Shown piece after piece: positions 36,588 to 44,405 of a DNA stretch of 64,000 bases. This DNA is from Siminovitchia acidinfaciens (GTDB lineage: Bacteria; Bacillota; Bacilli; Bacillales; Bacillaceae_C), in NCBI RefSeq assembly GCF_003605385.1, contig NZ_QYTV02000004.1, positions 372,001 through 436,000 on the forward strand, given 5' to 3'. The number at the start of each line of letters is the position of its first letter. Position 1 is the stretch's first letter. The notes below the pieces were generated by a model. The model had not been told where the DNA came from. It saw only the letters and a program-made list of their open reading frames with translations, and searched no databases. Made by a program: the position numbers and the translations under genes.

Positions 36588-37218
36588 TTTAATCAAACGT
36601 TTGATTAAAAAATGATGTTGTTTTAGCGGACACCCAGGGGAACCAGCGTGATTCCTGTATTTTTTCCATCTAATCAAACGTTTGATTAGATTAAATATGG
36701 AGACTAAATTAAGGATTGTAGAATTCAATTAATCGATTGATTAAGACAATGATATGCGGAAAAAACCTGCTGCTAATCATATGATTCGTTAAGAGTTTGA
36801 TGTAAAGGAAAATGACGGTAGGGCTGTTAATCAAACGTTTGTTTAAAAATTGGGGTATTCCTGACGGACTTCCTGAAATCCTTGTCAACACTGACTTTTC
36901 TTCTATTGATCAAACGTTTGTTTAGATCAATGATGGGGATTGAATAAAAGATTGGTCATTTCAATTAAACAATTGATTAAGAGAATGATGGGCAGCAAAT
37001 TGACAGGCGGCATCGGTGATACCCCGAATGGCCGTGGCGTTTGCTACAATGATGCCTTTGCCCGCTAATCAAACGTTTAATTAAAAAATACCGTATTCTA
37101 AGATAATCCCCTTAAACCCATGTCAATTCTAGCTCTTTTTCTACTAACCAAACGCTTGATTAGATCAATAGCGTGGATTAAATAACAGGTTGGTCCCTTC
37201 AATCAAACGTTTGATTAA
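36588..37218. repeat. Array of AATCAAAC-GTTTGATT palindromes in three ~237-bp units
   Basis: Nine palindromic boxes share the core AATCAAACGTTTGATT. They form three sets, A (36588-36609, 36827-36847, 37065-37085), B (36668-36691, 36906-36926, 37144-37163) and C (36726-36745, 36961-36981, 37199-37218). Within each set the period is 237-239 bp; A-to-B spacing is ~80 and B-to-C ~55. A1 is a perfect 22-bp palindrome, B1 a perfect 24-bp one and C3 has a perfect 16-bp core. The DNA between boxes has diverged far more, though the B-C spacers still align. No ORF is supported in this ~800-base gap. Confidence 0.9.
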
Positions 37219-37240
37219 AAATTTTACATAACCACAATTT

Positions 37241-37270
37241 GAAAAAAGAGAAACCCGGTTTCCCGGGTTC
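37241..37270 (-). terminator. Terminator of the nitrilase-family gene
   Basis: AACCCGG and CCGGGTT arms close a four-base loop immediately after the stop codon; on the minus strand TCTCTTTTTTC follows. Confidence 0.85.
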
Positions 37271-37272
37271 TA

Positions 37273-38070
37273 TTAAAATCGTTCCACCAATTTTGAGTAT
37301 AAATCCGCTCTCCGATTGGCCGTATAGCTCATTTTTGGGTCCAACTGCTGGTCGATTGGCATGTCCACTGTTTTAAGCCCTTCCGCCTGCTTCATCTGCA
37401 ATAATATTTCTCCTGTAGCGTCAATGACCATACTATCTCCGCAGAAATCCAAATCGCCCTCTATCCCAAGTCGGTTGCAAATAATTATCGGAATTTCATT
37501 CTCCATCGCGCGTGCCCTGGAAAAGATATGGTGTTGCAGCTCGTACGGATGCATGTTGGCATTGACGATAACAATCATGTCCGCTCCTTGTAATTTCAAA
37601 GAACGTGCAATTTCCGGGAATTCAACATCAAAGCAGATCATCATCCCGATTTTCCCCAAAGGTGTTTCGATGACTTTAAATTCCGCTCCGGGAGTAAAAT
37701 ACTTCTTTTCTTCGTCGAACAGGTGGGATTTACGGTAAACTCCCAATACATCCCCATTATTATCAATCAGTGCGGAAGATATATAATAATGTTTTCCCTC
37801 TCCCTGTTCCGGAAAACTGATCGCCGCATATATTCCATGCTCGAGGCATAACTTCCTGACCTCTGTCATCCCCGGTCCATCTTCCGTTTCGGCCAGTTGG
37901 CCCAAACTCTCCCCAACCGAATAGCCTGTTAAAAATAATTCAGGAAATACGATCAAATCAGCTTGGTCCTTTTCCGCCTTAATCATCGCATCAGAAATCA
38001 ATTGAAGATTATGTTGCTTATCTCCCAATTTAGGTGACAACTGTGCTATAGAAACTTTAATCGCTTTCAT
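37273..38070 (-). CDS. Carbon-nitrogen hydrolase (nitrilase superfamily amidase)
   Basis: 265 residues from ATG 38070 behind GAGGAGGGA. The catalytic triad is visible: Glu44 (IVFPELFLTG), Lys114 (YRKSHLF) and Cys146 (ICFDVEFPE). The family includes omega-amidases, N-carbamoyl amidases and deaminated-glutathione amidases; I cannot choose. It is about 9 kb away from the agmatine cluster and on the far side of other genes, so it is only a distant candidate for the N-carbamoylputrescine step. Confidence 0.9.
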   Translation of the reverse strand: MKAIKVSIAQLSPKLGDKQHNLQLISDAMIKAEKDQADLIVFPELFLTGYSVGESLGQLAETEDGPGMTEVRKLCLEHGIYAAISFPEQGEGKHYYISSALIDNNGDVLGVYRKSHLFDEEKKYFTPGAEFKVIETPLGKIGMMICFDVEFPEIARSLKLQGADMIVIVNANMHPYELQHHIFSRARAMENEIPIIICNRLGIEGDLDFCGDSMVIDATGEILLQMKQAEGLKTVDMPIDQQLDPKMSYTANRRADLYSKLVERF

Positions 38071-38412
38071 TTCTTCCCTCCTCATATTGAATATACCAAA
38101 TTCCAAGTACGGGAGGAGTAAGAAAATTTTTAAAAACGTGATTGTGTGGGATTTCTCACTTTTTCCGCTTGAAGAAGCACGAGGCACTTAGATGTATTAC
38201 CGATGACCGTGCTTTTGCACGAATTGCTGCTATGCCCGTTCACTTCAATTTCCCCCTTTATATATGCTACGATGCGCCTCTGTTCCAACCTTTATACGTT
38301 TAAGCAGGGACATATCCGCTTGATGTGTTGCACTTCAATCCTTATTAATTTTAAACGGGGAGAATCGTTTTAACGCGTATCCGTATTTCCAGAAGGAGCA
38401 GCCGCCAAAAGT

Positions 38413-38450
38413 AAAAAACAGATGGAGAACCTGACGGCCCCATCTGTTTC
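38413..38450 (-). terminator. Terminator of sodC
   Basis: AAACAGATGG and CCATCTGTTT arms with a 13-base loop, T-rich on the minus strand. The rest of the gap to the amidase gene (38071-38412) holds nothing I can assign. Confidence 0.75.
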
Positions 38451-38481
38451 ATATGGCAAGGACTTTTTTGATAGCCCTTTC

Positions 38482-39060
38482 TTAGTTCCCTTCCTTTACA
38501 ATCGCTCCGCACACAACTCGATCTCCGGCATTCCCAGCGGGATCAGTGACATAATCATCCAGACCAGCGTGAATGACAAGCGCACTTCCGTCTTTATCCA
38601 ATAAAGAGTTTGGTTTGCCTTGCTCTAGGGTGACGTCAGCAGTTTTTAAAAGTTCGTCCACTTTTCCTTCAGTATCTACTTCCAGATTCGGAAGGTCTCC
38701 AGCGTGATATCCTTTGGGATTATGGAAACCATGTTGCTTTTGACCAGGGTTGAAATGAGCACCGGCCGATTTAAAATCGGGTGGAGTACATTTTCCGGTT
38801 TCATGAATGTGAATCGCCCTTTTGCCAGGCTCAAGGCCTTGAGCCCTCACATGGATCGTCACGCCTTTCCCGTTTTCCGACAGCTCAGCTTCGCCGACTT
38901 TGTCTCCCTCTGTATTGAGCAAGTCAATATTGATCGGTGTTTCCGCGTTGACCGGCGCTGCCTCCTTGATTTTTTCCGGATCAGCTGTATCTTTTCCGCC
39001 ACTGCAAGCACTTAGAATCACAAGCAAGATTATCGAATAAGGAATCATCTTTTTCAACAT
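38482..39060 (-). CDS. sodC: Cu/Zn superoxide dismutase-family lipoprotein
   Basis: 192 residues with a lipoprotein signal (lipobox LSAC). The SOD fold carries HIHETGKC (two Cu His and a disulfide Cys), AHFNPGQKQHG (bridging His and a Zn His), YHAGDLPN (Zn His and Asp), VIHAGLDDY (fourth Cu His), GDRVVCGAI (active-site Arg and second Cys). All expected metal ligands are present. The B. subtilis homologue YojM, as I recall, lacks part of the Cu site. It would protect the cell surface against external superoxide. Single gene with its own terminator. Confidence 0.92.
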   Translation of the reverse strand: MLKKMIPYSIILLVILSACSGGKDTADPEKIKEAAPVNAETPINIDLLNTEGDKVGEAELSENGKGVTIHVRAQGLEPGKRAIHIHETGKCTPPDFKSAGAHFNPGQKQHGFHNPKGYHAGDLPNLEVDTEGKVDELLKTADVTLEQGKPNSLLDKDGSALVIHAGLDDYVTDPAGNAGDRVVCGAIVKEGN

Positions 39061-39228
39061 AAGGTACCTCCATATTTCAAAAGTTACTACCTGTATTTAC
39101 CAACCCCTATTCATTTATACTTTTCCACGCCTTCTTTTACGGCATACAAGCCAGTCGGCTTTACTTATATCCCTAGGTCCGTTAAGATAAAATCAATATT
39201 TCATTGTAATCCTGTAGGAGTTGGTCAA

Positions 39229-40077
39229 ATGAATGATACATGGGGATTATTACATTCCGGCCATGACGACGCCGCTATTAACATGGCTCTGGATGAGGCA
39301 TTGATTAACTGGCACAGTGAGGGGAAAATCCCTCCAGTTCTACGATTTTATGGCTGGTCAACAGCAACGCTCTCCGTGGGACACTTTCAAAAGGTGGACC
39401 GCACCATTGACCTTGATGGAGTTAAACGGCATGGCTGCCAGTTTGTCCGCCGCCAGACCGGTGGAAGCGCAGTCTTGCATGATGATGAGTTAACATACAG
39501 CGTTGTTGTTTCAGAGTCCAAACCTTACATTTCCAAGTCGATTCGGGAAGCGTATTTTGAGTTGTCTAAAGGAATTATGGAAGGGTTTAATCAGCTCGGG
39601 ATCAACGCCGACTATTCCATTCCGAAAGAACGCTTCAAGCAGGATCCGACTGCTGTTTGCTTTGAAAGGCCTTCCGATTATGAAATGCTCGTCGACGGCA
39701 AGAAAATTTCAGGAAACGCCCAGACAAGAAAAAAAGGCGTCCTGTTGCAGCACGGCTCTATTCCGTTCAGCATGGATAAGAAGGTCCTCTTTGATCTGTT
39801 CCTTTTTTCCGATGAAGATACAAGAGAAAGAAAGCGCTCTGCTTTTTCGCAAAAAGCAACCACCATCAACGAAGCTTCCGGCCGGGTAGTTACTTACGAG
39901 GAGGCCGAAAAAGCATTCCAAGCAGGCTTTGAAAAAGCGTTGAATCTTGAGTTTGTCCCATTCGAGCTGTCAGAAGAACAATGGAAAGAAGTCCAAGAAC
40001 TGGCCGAATCGAAATACCGTTCAGATGATTGGAATTTAAATTTTCGAAAGAGAGTGTTGGCTCATGGCAAAAAATGA
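39229..40077 (+). CDS. lipM: Octanoyl-[GcvH]:protein octanoyltransferase-like, LipM type
   Basis: 282 residues of the biotin/lipoate ligase fold: [23 protein letters not shown]-type start, [19 protein letters not shown] and [20 protein letters not shown]. The likely acyl-accepting Cys144 is in [12 protein letters not shown], where B. subtilis LipM has its catalytic Cys. The enzyme moves octanoate from ACP to GcvH in lipoate synthesis. It overlaps lipA by 14 bp, so the two steps of the pathway are translationally coupled here. LplA-type ligase is the alternative, but the LipM-like Cys motif favours this call. Confidence 0.82.
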   Translation: MNDTWGLLHSGHDDAAINMALDEALINWHSEGKIPPVLRFYGWSTATLSVGHFQKVDRTIDLDGVKRHGCQFVRRQTGGSAVLHDDELTYSVVVSESKPYISKSIREAYFELSKGIMEGFNQLGINADYSIPKERFKQDPTAVCFERPSDYEMLVDGKKISGNAQTRKKGVLLQHGSIPFSMDKKVLFDLFLFSDEDTRERKRSAFSQKATTINEASGRVVTYEEAEKAFQAGFEKALNLEFVPFELSEEQWKEVQELAESKYRSDDWNLNFRKRVLAHGKK

Positions 40078-41008
40078 AGAGTACATAAGAAAGCCGGATT
40101 GGCTGAAAATCAAGATTAATACGAACGAATCCTATACAGGTTTGAAAAAACTGATGCGAAACAAGAGCTTGAATACGGTCTGCGAGGAAGCGCGCTGCCC
40201 GAATATCCACGAATGCTGGAGCGAGCGGAAGACTGCCACTTTCATGATCCTTGGCGATACGTGCACTAGAGGCTGTCGTTTTTGCGCGGTAAAAACAGGG
40301 CTTCCAACTGAGCTCGATTGGGGAGAGCCGGAGCGCGTAGCAGAGTCGGTAAAAATCATGGGCTTGAAGCATGTTGTTGTAACTGCGGTAGCTAGGGATG
40401 ATTTAAAAGACGGGGGAGCGGCGGTTTTCGCGGAAACAGTACGAAGAATTCGAGAAGGCAACCCGGGTTGTACGATTGAAATTCTTCCTTCCGATATGAA
40501 AGGTGATTACGAGAGTCTCACCACATTGATGTCTAGTGCCCCAGATATTTTTAACCATAACATAGAAACGGTCAGACGCCTTACCCGCCGGGTCCGTGCA
40601 CGCGCTATGTATGACCAGTCGTTGACATTGCTACAGCGTGTAAAAGAGATTTCACCTAAGACACCGACAAAATCAAGCATCATGGTCGGACTCGGTGAAA
40701 CTAAGGAAGAAATCATTGAAACAATGGACGACTTACTTGCACATGACGTTGATATCATGACGATCGGGCAGTATTTGCAGCCTACGAAGAAACACTTGAA
40801 AGTTGAACGTTATTACCATCCGGACGAATTTGAAGAGCTGAAACAGATCGCTCTGTCCAAAGGATTCAGCCACTGTGAATCAGGCCCGCTCGTCCGCTCA
40901 TCCTACCATGCAGACGAACAGGTCAACGCTGCATCCGCCCAAAGAAGAATTAAGTACATGAAGGGCTACGAAGATCAGGAGAAAAAAGAAGTGGACTTCA
41001 CCTTTTAA
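40064..41008 (+). CDS. lipA: Lipoyl synthase
   Basis: 314 residues, radical SAM. The N-terminal auxiliary 4Fe-4S cysteines are in [12 protein letters not shown], and the radical SAM cluster in [18 protein letters not shown] and the C-terminal [10 protein letters not shown] (conserved Ser ligand) complete the LipA pattern. It inserts two sulfurs into octanoyl-GcvH or E2 domains in the cytosol. It follows lipM by overlap and ends at a strong terminator. Confidence 0.96.
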   Translation: MAKNEEYIRKPDWLKIKINTNESYTGLKKLMRNKSLNTVCEEARCPNIHECWSERKTATFMILGDTCTRGCRFCAVKTGLPTELDWGEPERVAESVKIMGLKHVVVTAVARDDLKDGGAAVFAETVRRIREGNPGCTIEILPSDMKGDYESLTTLMSSAPDIFNHNIETVRRLTRRVRARAMYDQSLTLLQRVKEISPKTPTKSSIMVGLGETKEEIIETMDDLLAHDVDIMTIGQYLQPTKKHLKVERYYHPDEFEELKQIALSKGFSHCESGPLVRSSYHADEQVNAASAQRRIKYMKGYEDQEKKEVDFTF

Positions 41009-41010
41009 CC

Positions 41011-41048
41011 AAAAGGGGCTATCGATATCGATATAGCCCCTTTTGAAA
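41011..41048 (+). terminator. Terminator of lipM-lipA
   Basis: AAAAGGGGCTAT (41011-41022) and ATAGCCCCTTTT (41033-41044) form a perfect 12-bp stem starting two bases after the stop codon. Confidence 0.9.
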
Positions 41049-41149
41049 TTTTCCAAAACCTGGAATACTTTCTGGTGGGGGCAGCGAGGCTGACGGATCC
41101 CAGTATAAACAACCATCAATCATGGTGACCGTGATGATGAATGATGAAA

Positions 41150-41500
41150 AAAGCAATCGATCGGGTAACATGAAGCGGTCATAGGGACCGCTAAGATGAA
41201 AATAGCGAGTGGGCGGGTGCCATGAAGCAGTTATAGTGACCGCTAGGATAAAAATAGCGATCGAGCGGGTATCATGAAGCTGTCATAGTGACCGAGTGAA
41301 AGTTTTTTCTGCTTCATCGTTTACTTACAGTTTTTCTTAGTTCCCGCGAGGGCATTTTTTTCGCAGCAACGGTCACTTACAACTCTCCTTAATGACCGCT
41401 TGGACAGCTTTTCCCCTGCAACGGGCACTTACAGCTCTCCTTAGTGACCACTAGGACAGCTTTTCCACTAAAGCGGTCACTTAGAGACAAATTTGACGGC
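41150..41500. repeat. Degenerate ~60-bp repeats with GCGGTCAx...TGACCGC half-palindromes
   Basis: Three units of about 50-60 bp (41156-41300) share CATGAAGCRGTCATAGTGACCG and ATRAAAATAGCG segments. Two or three units (41370-41480) of ~62 bp carry CGGTCACTTACA, CTCTCCTTARTGACC and GGACAGCTTTTCC. Both families use the GGTCA/TGACC half-site in opposite order. No coding frame is supported; a 60-aa minus-strand frame here follows the repeats and has no RBS. Confidence 0.75.
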
Positions 41501-41584
41501 TTCTGACCACGCTCAGCCGCCATTGCAGCTCCAGAATCAGGAATGATAGAAATTTTTTCGTTCTTATTCACGCTCCCATTTCAA

Positions 41585-41635
41585 TAAAGACCGTTCAGAA
41601 AGTCACTTTTCACCGACTTTCTGACGGTCTTTTTC
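41585..41635. terminator. Large bidirectional terminator hairpin
   Basis: AAGACCGTTCAGAAAGTC (41587-41604) pairs with its complement at 41615-41631 with one bulge. T runs follow on both strands. It would end the acetyltransferase transcript on the minus strand. Confidence 0.8.
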
Positions 41636-41711
41636 TGATGGAAGATCCTTATGGATGCTGCCATCCTGCTTACACGGGGCAATCCCTGCTCTCAAGGTAA
41701 TTATCCGGAGC

Positions 41712-42137
41712 TCACAGTGAATCGCCGGCATGAAAAGTACTGGCTCTTCTCATCGTTTCATTTCTTTTAAATCCATATCTTTCGTAAAACAAATGGGCAT
41801 CTTCTGTCTTGAGACTCATATTGGTTTCCCTAATATCCGGGTGTTCCAAAATACAATCCATCAACCACTTTCCCAACCCATTTCCTCGGTAAGGTTCATC
41901 GATCACGACATCCATGAGCCATGAGAAAACGGCTTTATCGGTGGCTACCCTGGCGAAACCAATTTGCCTTTCCTCTGTATATATTCCAAAAGTAATGGAG
42001 TTTTCAATGCTCTTTACAATAGTGTCCCTCGGTCTGTCCGCTGCCCAGTATGTGCTTGCAAGCAGCCGGCAAACTGTATCCATATCAAGTTTCTCCTGTT
42101 GGTCACTCAAAACAAATTGGTCTTTTGTCCACTCCAA
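41712..42137 (-). CDS. GNAT family N-acetyltransferase
   Basis: 141 residues if started at TTG 42137, which has GAGAGGAGG eight bases upstream; an in-frame GTG at 42158 would include the RBS in the gene. Motif A reads MDVVIDEPYRGNGLGKWLMD and motif B DAHLFYERYGFKRNETM. The substrate is unknown. It follows the RimJ/RimL-like gene on the same strand. Confidence 0.88.
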   Translation of the reverse strand: MEWTKDQFVLSDQQEKLDMDTVCRLLASTYWAADRPRDTIVKSIENSITFGIYTEERQIGFARVATDKAVFSWLMDVVIDEPYRGNGLGKWLMDCILEHPDIRETNMSLKTEDAHLFYERYGFKRNETMRRASTFHAGDSL

Positions 42138-42210
42138 AAATGCCGCCTCCTCTCTCACCCTAGCTATTTAATTTATGGCATGTTTTTTGACATTTCTCGA
42201 GGAGTATTCA

Positions 42211-42750
42211 TTACTTCCATTCTTTCGCAAGCATCCCGTAAACAGCATGGTCGACAAAATGGTCATACAGCCACTCACTTTCCCGGATACAGCCTTCGTG
42301 CTGAAATCCAAGCCGCTCCGGTACAGCCCTGCTTTTAAGATTCCCCATGGCCGCCCTGATTTCTACGCGGTTCATTTTCAATTCCGTAAACGCAAAATTG
42401 GTTAGCGCTTTGACAGAACGGACGATAATCCCGTGCCCTGTATAATGCTTGTCGAGCCAATATCCGATCGATCCGGATCTGTTGATCCAGTCGAATTCGT
42501 TGAACCCTGCTATTCCCACTATTTCATCTTTGTATACAACTGCTGTGTTCATGTTTTTATGCCTGGCAAAACCGTCGCGGCTGTGCTTAATAAAATTCCT
42601 AGTATCGTAAACGCTGTTCGTATCATCAAGCCATGGCAACCATTCACGCAAATAGCTCCTTGAACGGTCGGTTAATTCGAAAAGCCTCACCGCATCATTT
42701 TGATCGACGAGTTTTAAATAAATTTCTTCATCCACCACATGAACAAACAT
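42211..42750 (-). CDS. GNAT acetyltransferase, RimJ/RimL-like
   Basis: 179 residues from ATG 42750 (AGGAGGTGG RBS). RimJ/RimL landmarks: WLDDTNSVYDTRNFI, AGFNEFDWINRSGSIGYWLD, HGIIVRSVKALTNFAF, RVEIRAAMGNLKSRAVPERLGFQHEG-type region ending in ESEWLYDHFVDHAVYGM. Such proteins acetylate ribosomal-protein N termini or small molecules. Confidence 0.9.
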   Translation of the reverse strand: MFVHVVDEEIYLKLVDQNDAVRLFELTDRSRSYLREWLPWLDDTNSVYDTRNFIKHSRDGFARHKNMNTAVVYKDEIVGIAGFNEFDWINRSGSIGYWLDKHYTGHGIIVRSVKALTNFAFTELKMNRVEIRAAMGNLKSRAVPERLGFQHEGCIRESEWLYDHFVDHAVYGMLAKEWK

Positions 42751-42891
42751 CTCGCCCACCTCCTGATTGGAAAAAATCTATGTCGGTCAATTGAAAATAT
42801 CCATAATTTTTAAATTAAAAATATTATGATATCATTTTATTATGAACCATACAATCGTTTTAACAAAATATCCAATAGATTTTTCCCATTC

Positions 42892-42931
42892 AGTAAAAAA
42901 ATGGACGGGGATTCGAATGATCCCCGTCCAT
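42892..42931 (-). terminator. Terminator of the APC permease gene
   Basis: TGGACGGGGA (42902-42911) and TCCCCGTCCA (42921-42930) form a perfect 10-bp stem; seven T follow on the minus strand. Confidence 0.88.
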
Positions 42932-42933
42932 CC

Positions 42934-44271
42934 TTAAGCCTCCAATTTATCAAAGGCAATTTGCGGTGGTTCTTTTTTAAAGAAATCAGTTGTAAATGCG
43001 AGGTAAACAATACCTAACAGAGCCCAAATTCCCCCTGCTATGATCGAGAAGATATCAAGGTTAGCCCATAGGTAAACGACAAATGCTAATCCAATTGATG
43101 GAAAAATAAGACTTCCGACAACCAGGCTAAACGTACGCGGTCCTTGATGTCTGAAAAAGTTGATGATCACGCAAAGGTTCACAAATGAAAAAGCTGTAAA
43201 AGCCCCTACATTTATCAAGGAAGAAGCTGCTTCCAGGCTTAGAAAAATAGCCGAAAGTGCCAAAACTCCAATAAGCAGGATGTTTGCTACCGGCGAGTTA
43301 TATTTTGGATGCAAATATCCAAAGAAACGCTTAGGGAGAACCCCATCCCTTCCCATGGCATAAAGCAGTCTTGAAGCACTGACCTGTGATGCCAGGCCGG
43401 AGGCGAAACAAGAGAACAATGCCCCTGCGAGGAAAAAGGACAAGAATAAGTTCCCGCCGATAATTTGGGCAATTTCAGGAGAAGCCCCTTCAATATCGTT
43501 GAAAATAGAGACATCCGGAAATAGAGACTGCATAAAATAGGTAACCCCGAAAAAGAAAACGCCACCAATCCCCGCTACAAGAAGAATCGCTTTAGGTATG
43601 GTCTTTTTAGGTTTTACCGTATCCTCCGACAGTGTTGTAATGGCATCAAAACCAATAAACGATAAAGCCAATAAGGCCGCCGCCCCAAACAATCCTGATA
43701 CGTCATCTCCTGAAGGGAAAATGTCACTGATAGGCATAAAGCTTTCAGGCCCTTTGACGATTGAACGAATGGTCAAATAAGTAAAAATTACCCCGACCAA
43801 CGCTTGGAATCCAACGAGAAGCAAGTTCACGGACGCAGCTATTTTTACACCGAATATATTTAAAAAGCTGATGATTACGATTAATCCCACTATCCAGACC
43901 CAGCCCGGGACCTCAGGAAAACCAGCGGAAAGATAAATGTCAGCAAGCAAGGCGTTGATCATCGGCAGGGCGATATAAGCAATAAAAGTTACCCAGCCAA
44001 CAATGACACCTAAATAAGGATTTATAATGTTCCTCGTATACGTATAGACAGATCCAGCATTTGGAAATTGCCGGACAAGCTTTCCGTAACTTAATGCCGT
44101 GAACAGGATGGCAATAAATACAACGATGTAGGCAGCCGGAACGTGTCCGGACGATATGTCTGATGCGATTCCGAAAGTGTCAAACACCGCCATTGGCGCC
44201 ATGTATGCCAGTCCGATAGCAACAACATGTATTAACTTTAATCTTCTTTCGATTTGATTGGTTTGTTCCAT
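42934..44271 (-). CDS. APC family amino acid/polyamine permease
   Basis: 445 residues with twelve helices and the APC consensus (GLAYMAPMAVFDTFGIASD near helix 1, GFDAITTLSEDTVKP in the loop after helix 6). The start is ATG 44271, 12 bases from GAGAGG. It is the last minus-strand gene of the agmatine/putrescine cluster, and a cre site overlaps its upstream region. Import of agmatine or putrescine is inferred from neighbours only; other amines are possible. Confidence 0.88.
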   Translation of the reverse strand: MEQTNQIERRLKLIHVVAIGLAYMAPMAVFDTFGIASDISSGHVPAAYIVVFIAILFTALSYGKLVRQFPNAGSVYTYTRNIINPYLGVIVGWVTFIAYIALPMINALLADIYLSAGFPEVPGWVWIVGLIVIISFLNIFGVKIAASVNLLLVGFQALVGVIFTYLTIRSIVKGPESFMPISDIFPSGDDVSGLFGAAALLALSFIGFDAITTLSEDTVKPKKTIPKAILLVAGIGGVFFFGVTYFMQSLFPDVSIFNDIEGASPEIAQIIGGNLFLSFFLAGALFSCFASGLASQVSASRLLYAMGRDGVLPKRFFGYLHPKYNSPVANILLIGVLALSAIFLSLEAASSLINVGAFTAFSFVNLCVIINFFRHQGPRTFSLVVGSLIFPSIGLAFVVYLWANLDIFSIIAGGIWALLGIVYLAFTTDFFKKEPPQIAFDKLEA

Positions 44272-44324
44272 AAAAACATCATACCTCTCAAGTTGAAATG
44301 TAGCGCATAGAAGCGGCATCCACC

Positions 44325-44338
44325 TGTATACGTTTTCA
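44325..44338 (-). promoter_or_regulatory. Catabolite-responsive element (cre, CcpA site)
   Basis: On the minus strand the sequence is TGAAAACGTATACA. It matches the consensus TGNAANCGNWNNCA at every defined position. It lies ~55 bases before the permease start, in a position to cause glucose repression through CcpA. Confidence 0.7.
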
Positions 44339-44365
44339 AAAAGCAGTCAATTTCATTTTTCAAGG

Positions 44366-44400
44366 AAATCATGCCCGGCAGCTGATAGTCAGGCATGATT
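44366..44400 (-). terminator. Possible terminator of the aldehyde dehydrogenase gene
   Basis: AATCATGCC (44367-44375) and GGCATGATT (44392-44400) form a 9-bp stem right after the stop codon; the T tract is weak. Confidence 0.6.
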
Positions 44401-44405
44401 CACCA

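Noticed and set aside
36588-37218. CRISPR array
   Set aside because: Repeats are palindromes at uneven spacing (55-100 bp) in a larger 237-bp period; no cas genes in the window.
37273-38070. Nitrilase-family protein as AguB
   Set aside because: Not linked to the agmatine cluster, no sigma-54 promoter in front, and the family is too broad to assign the substrate.
41389-41571. 60-codon minus-strand frame in the 41-kb repeats
   Set aside because: Most of it is repeat sequence, and there is no RBS.
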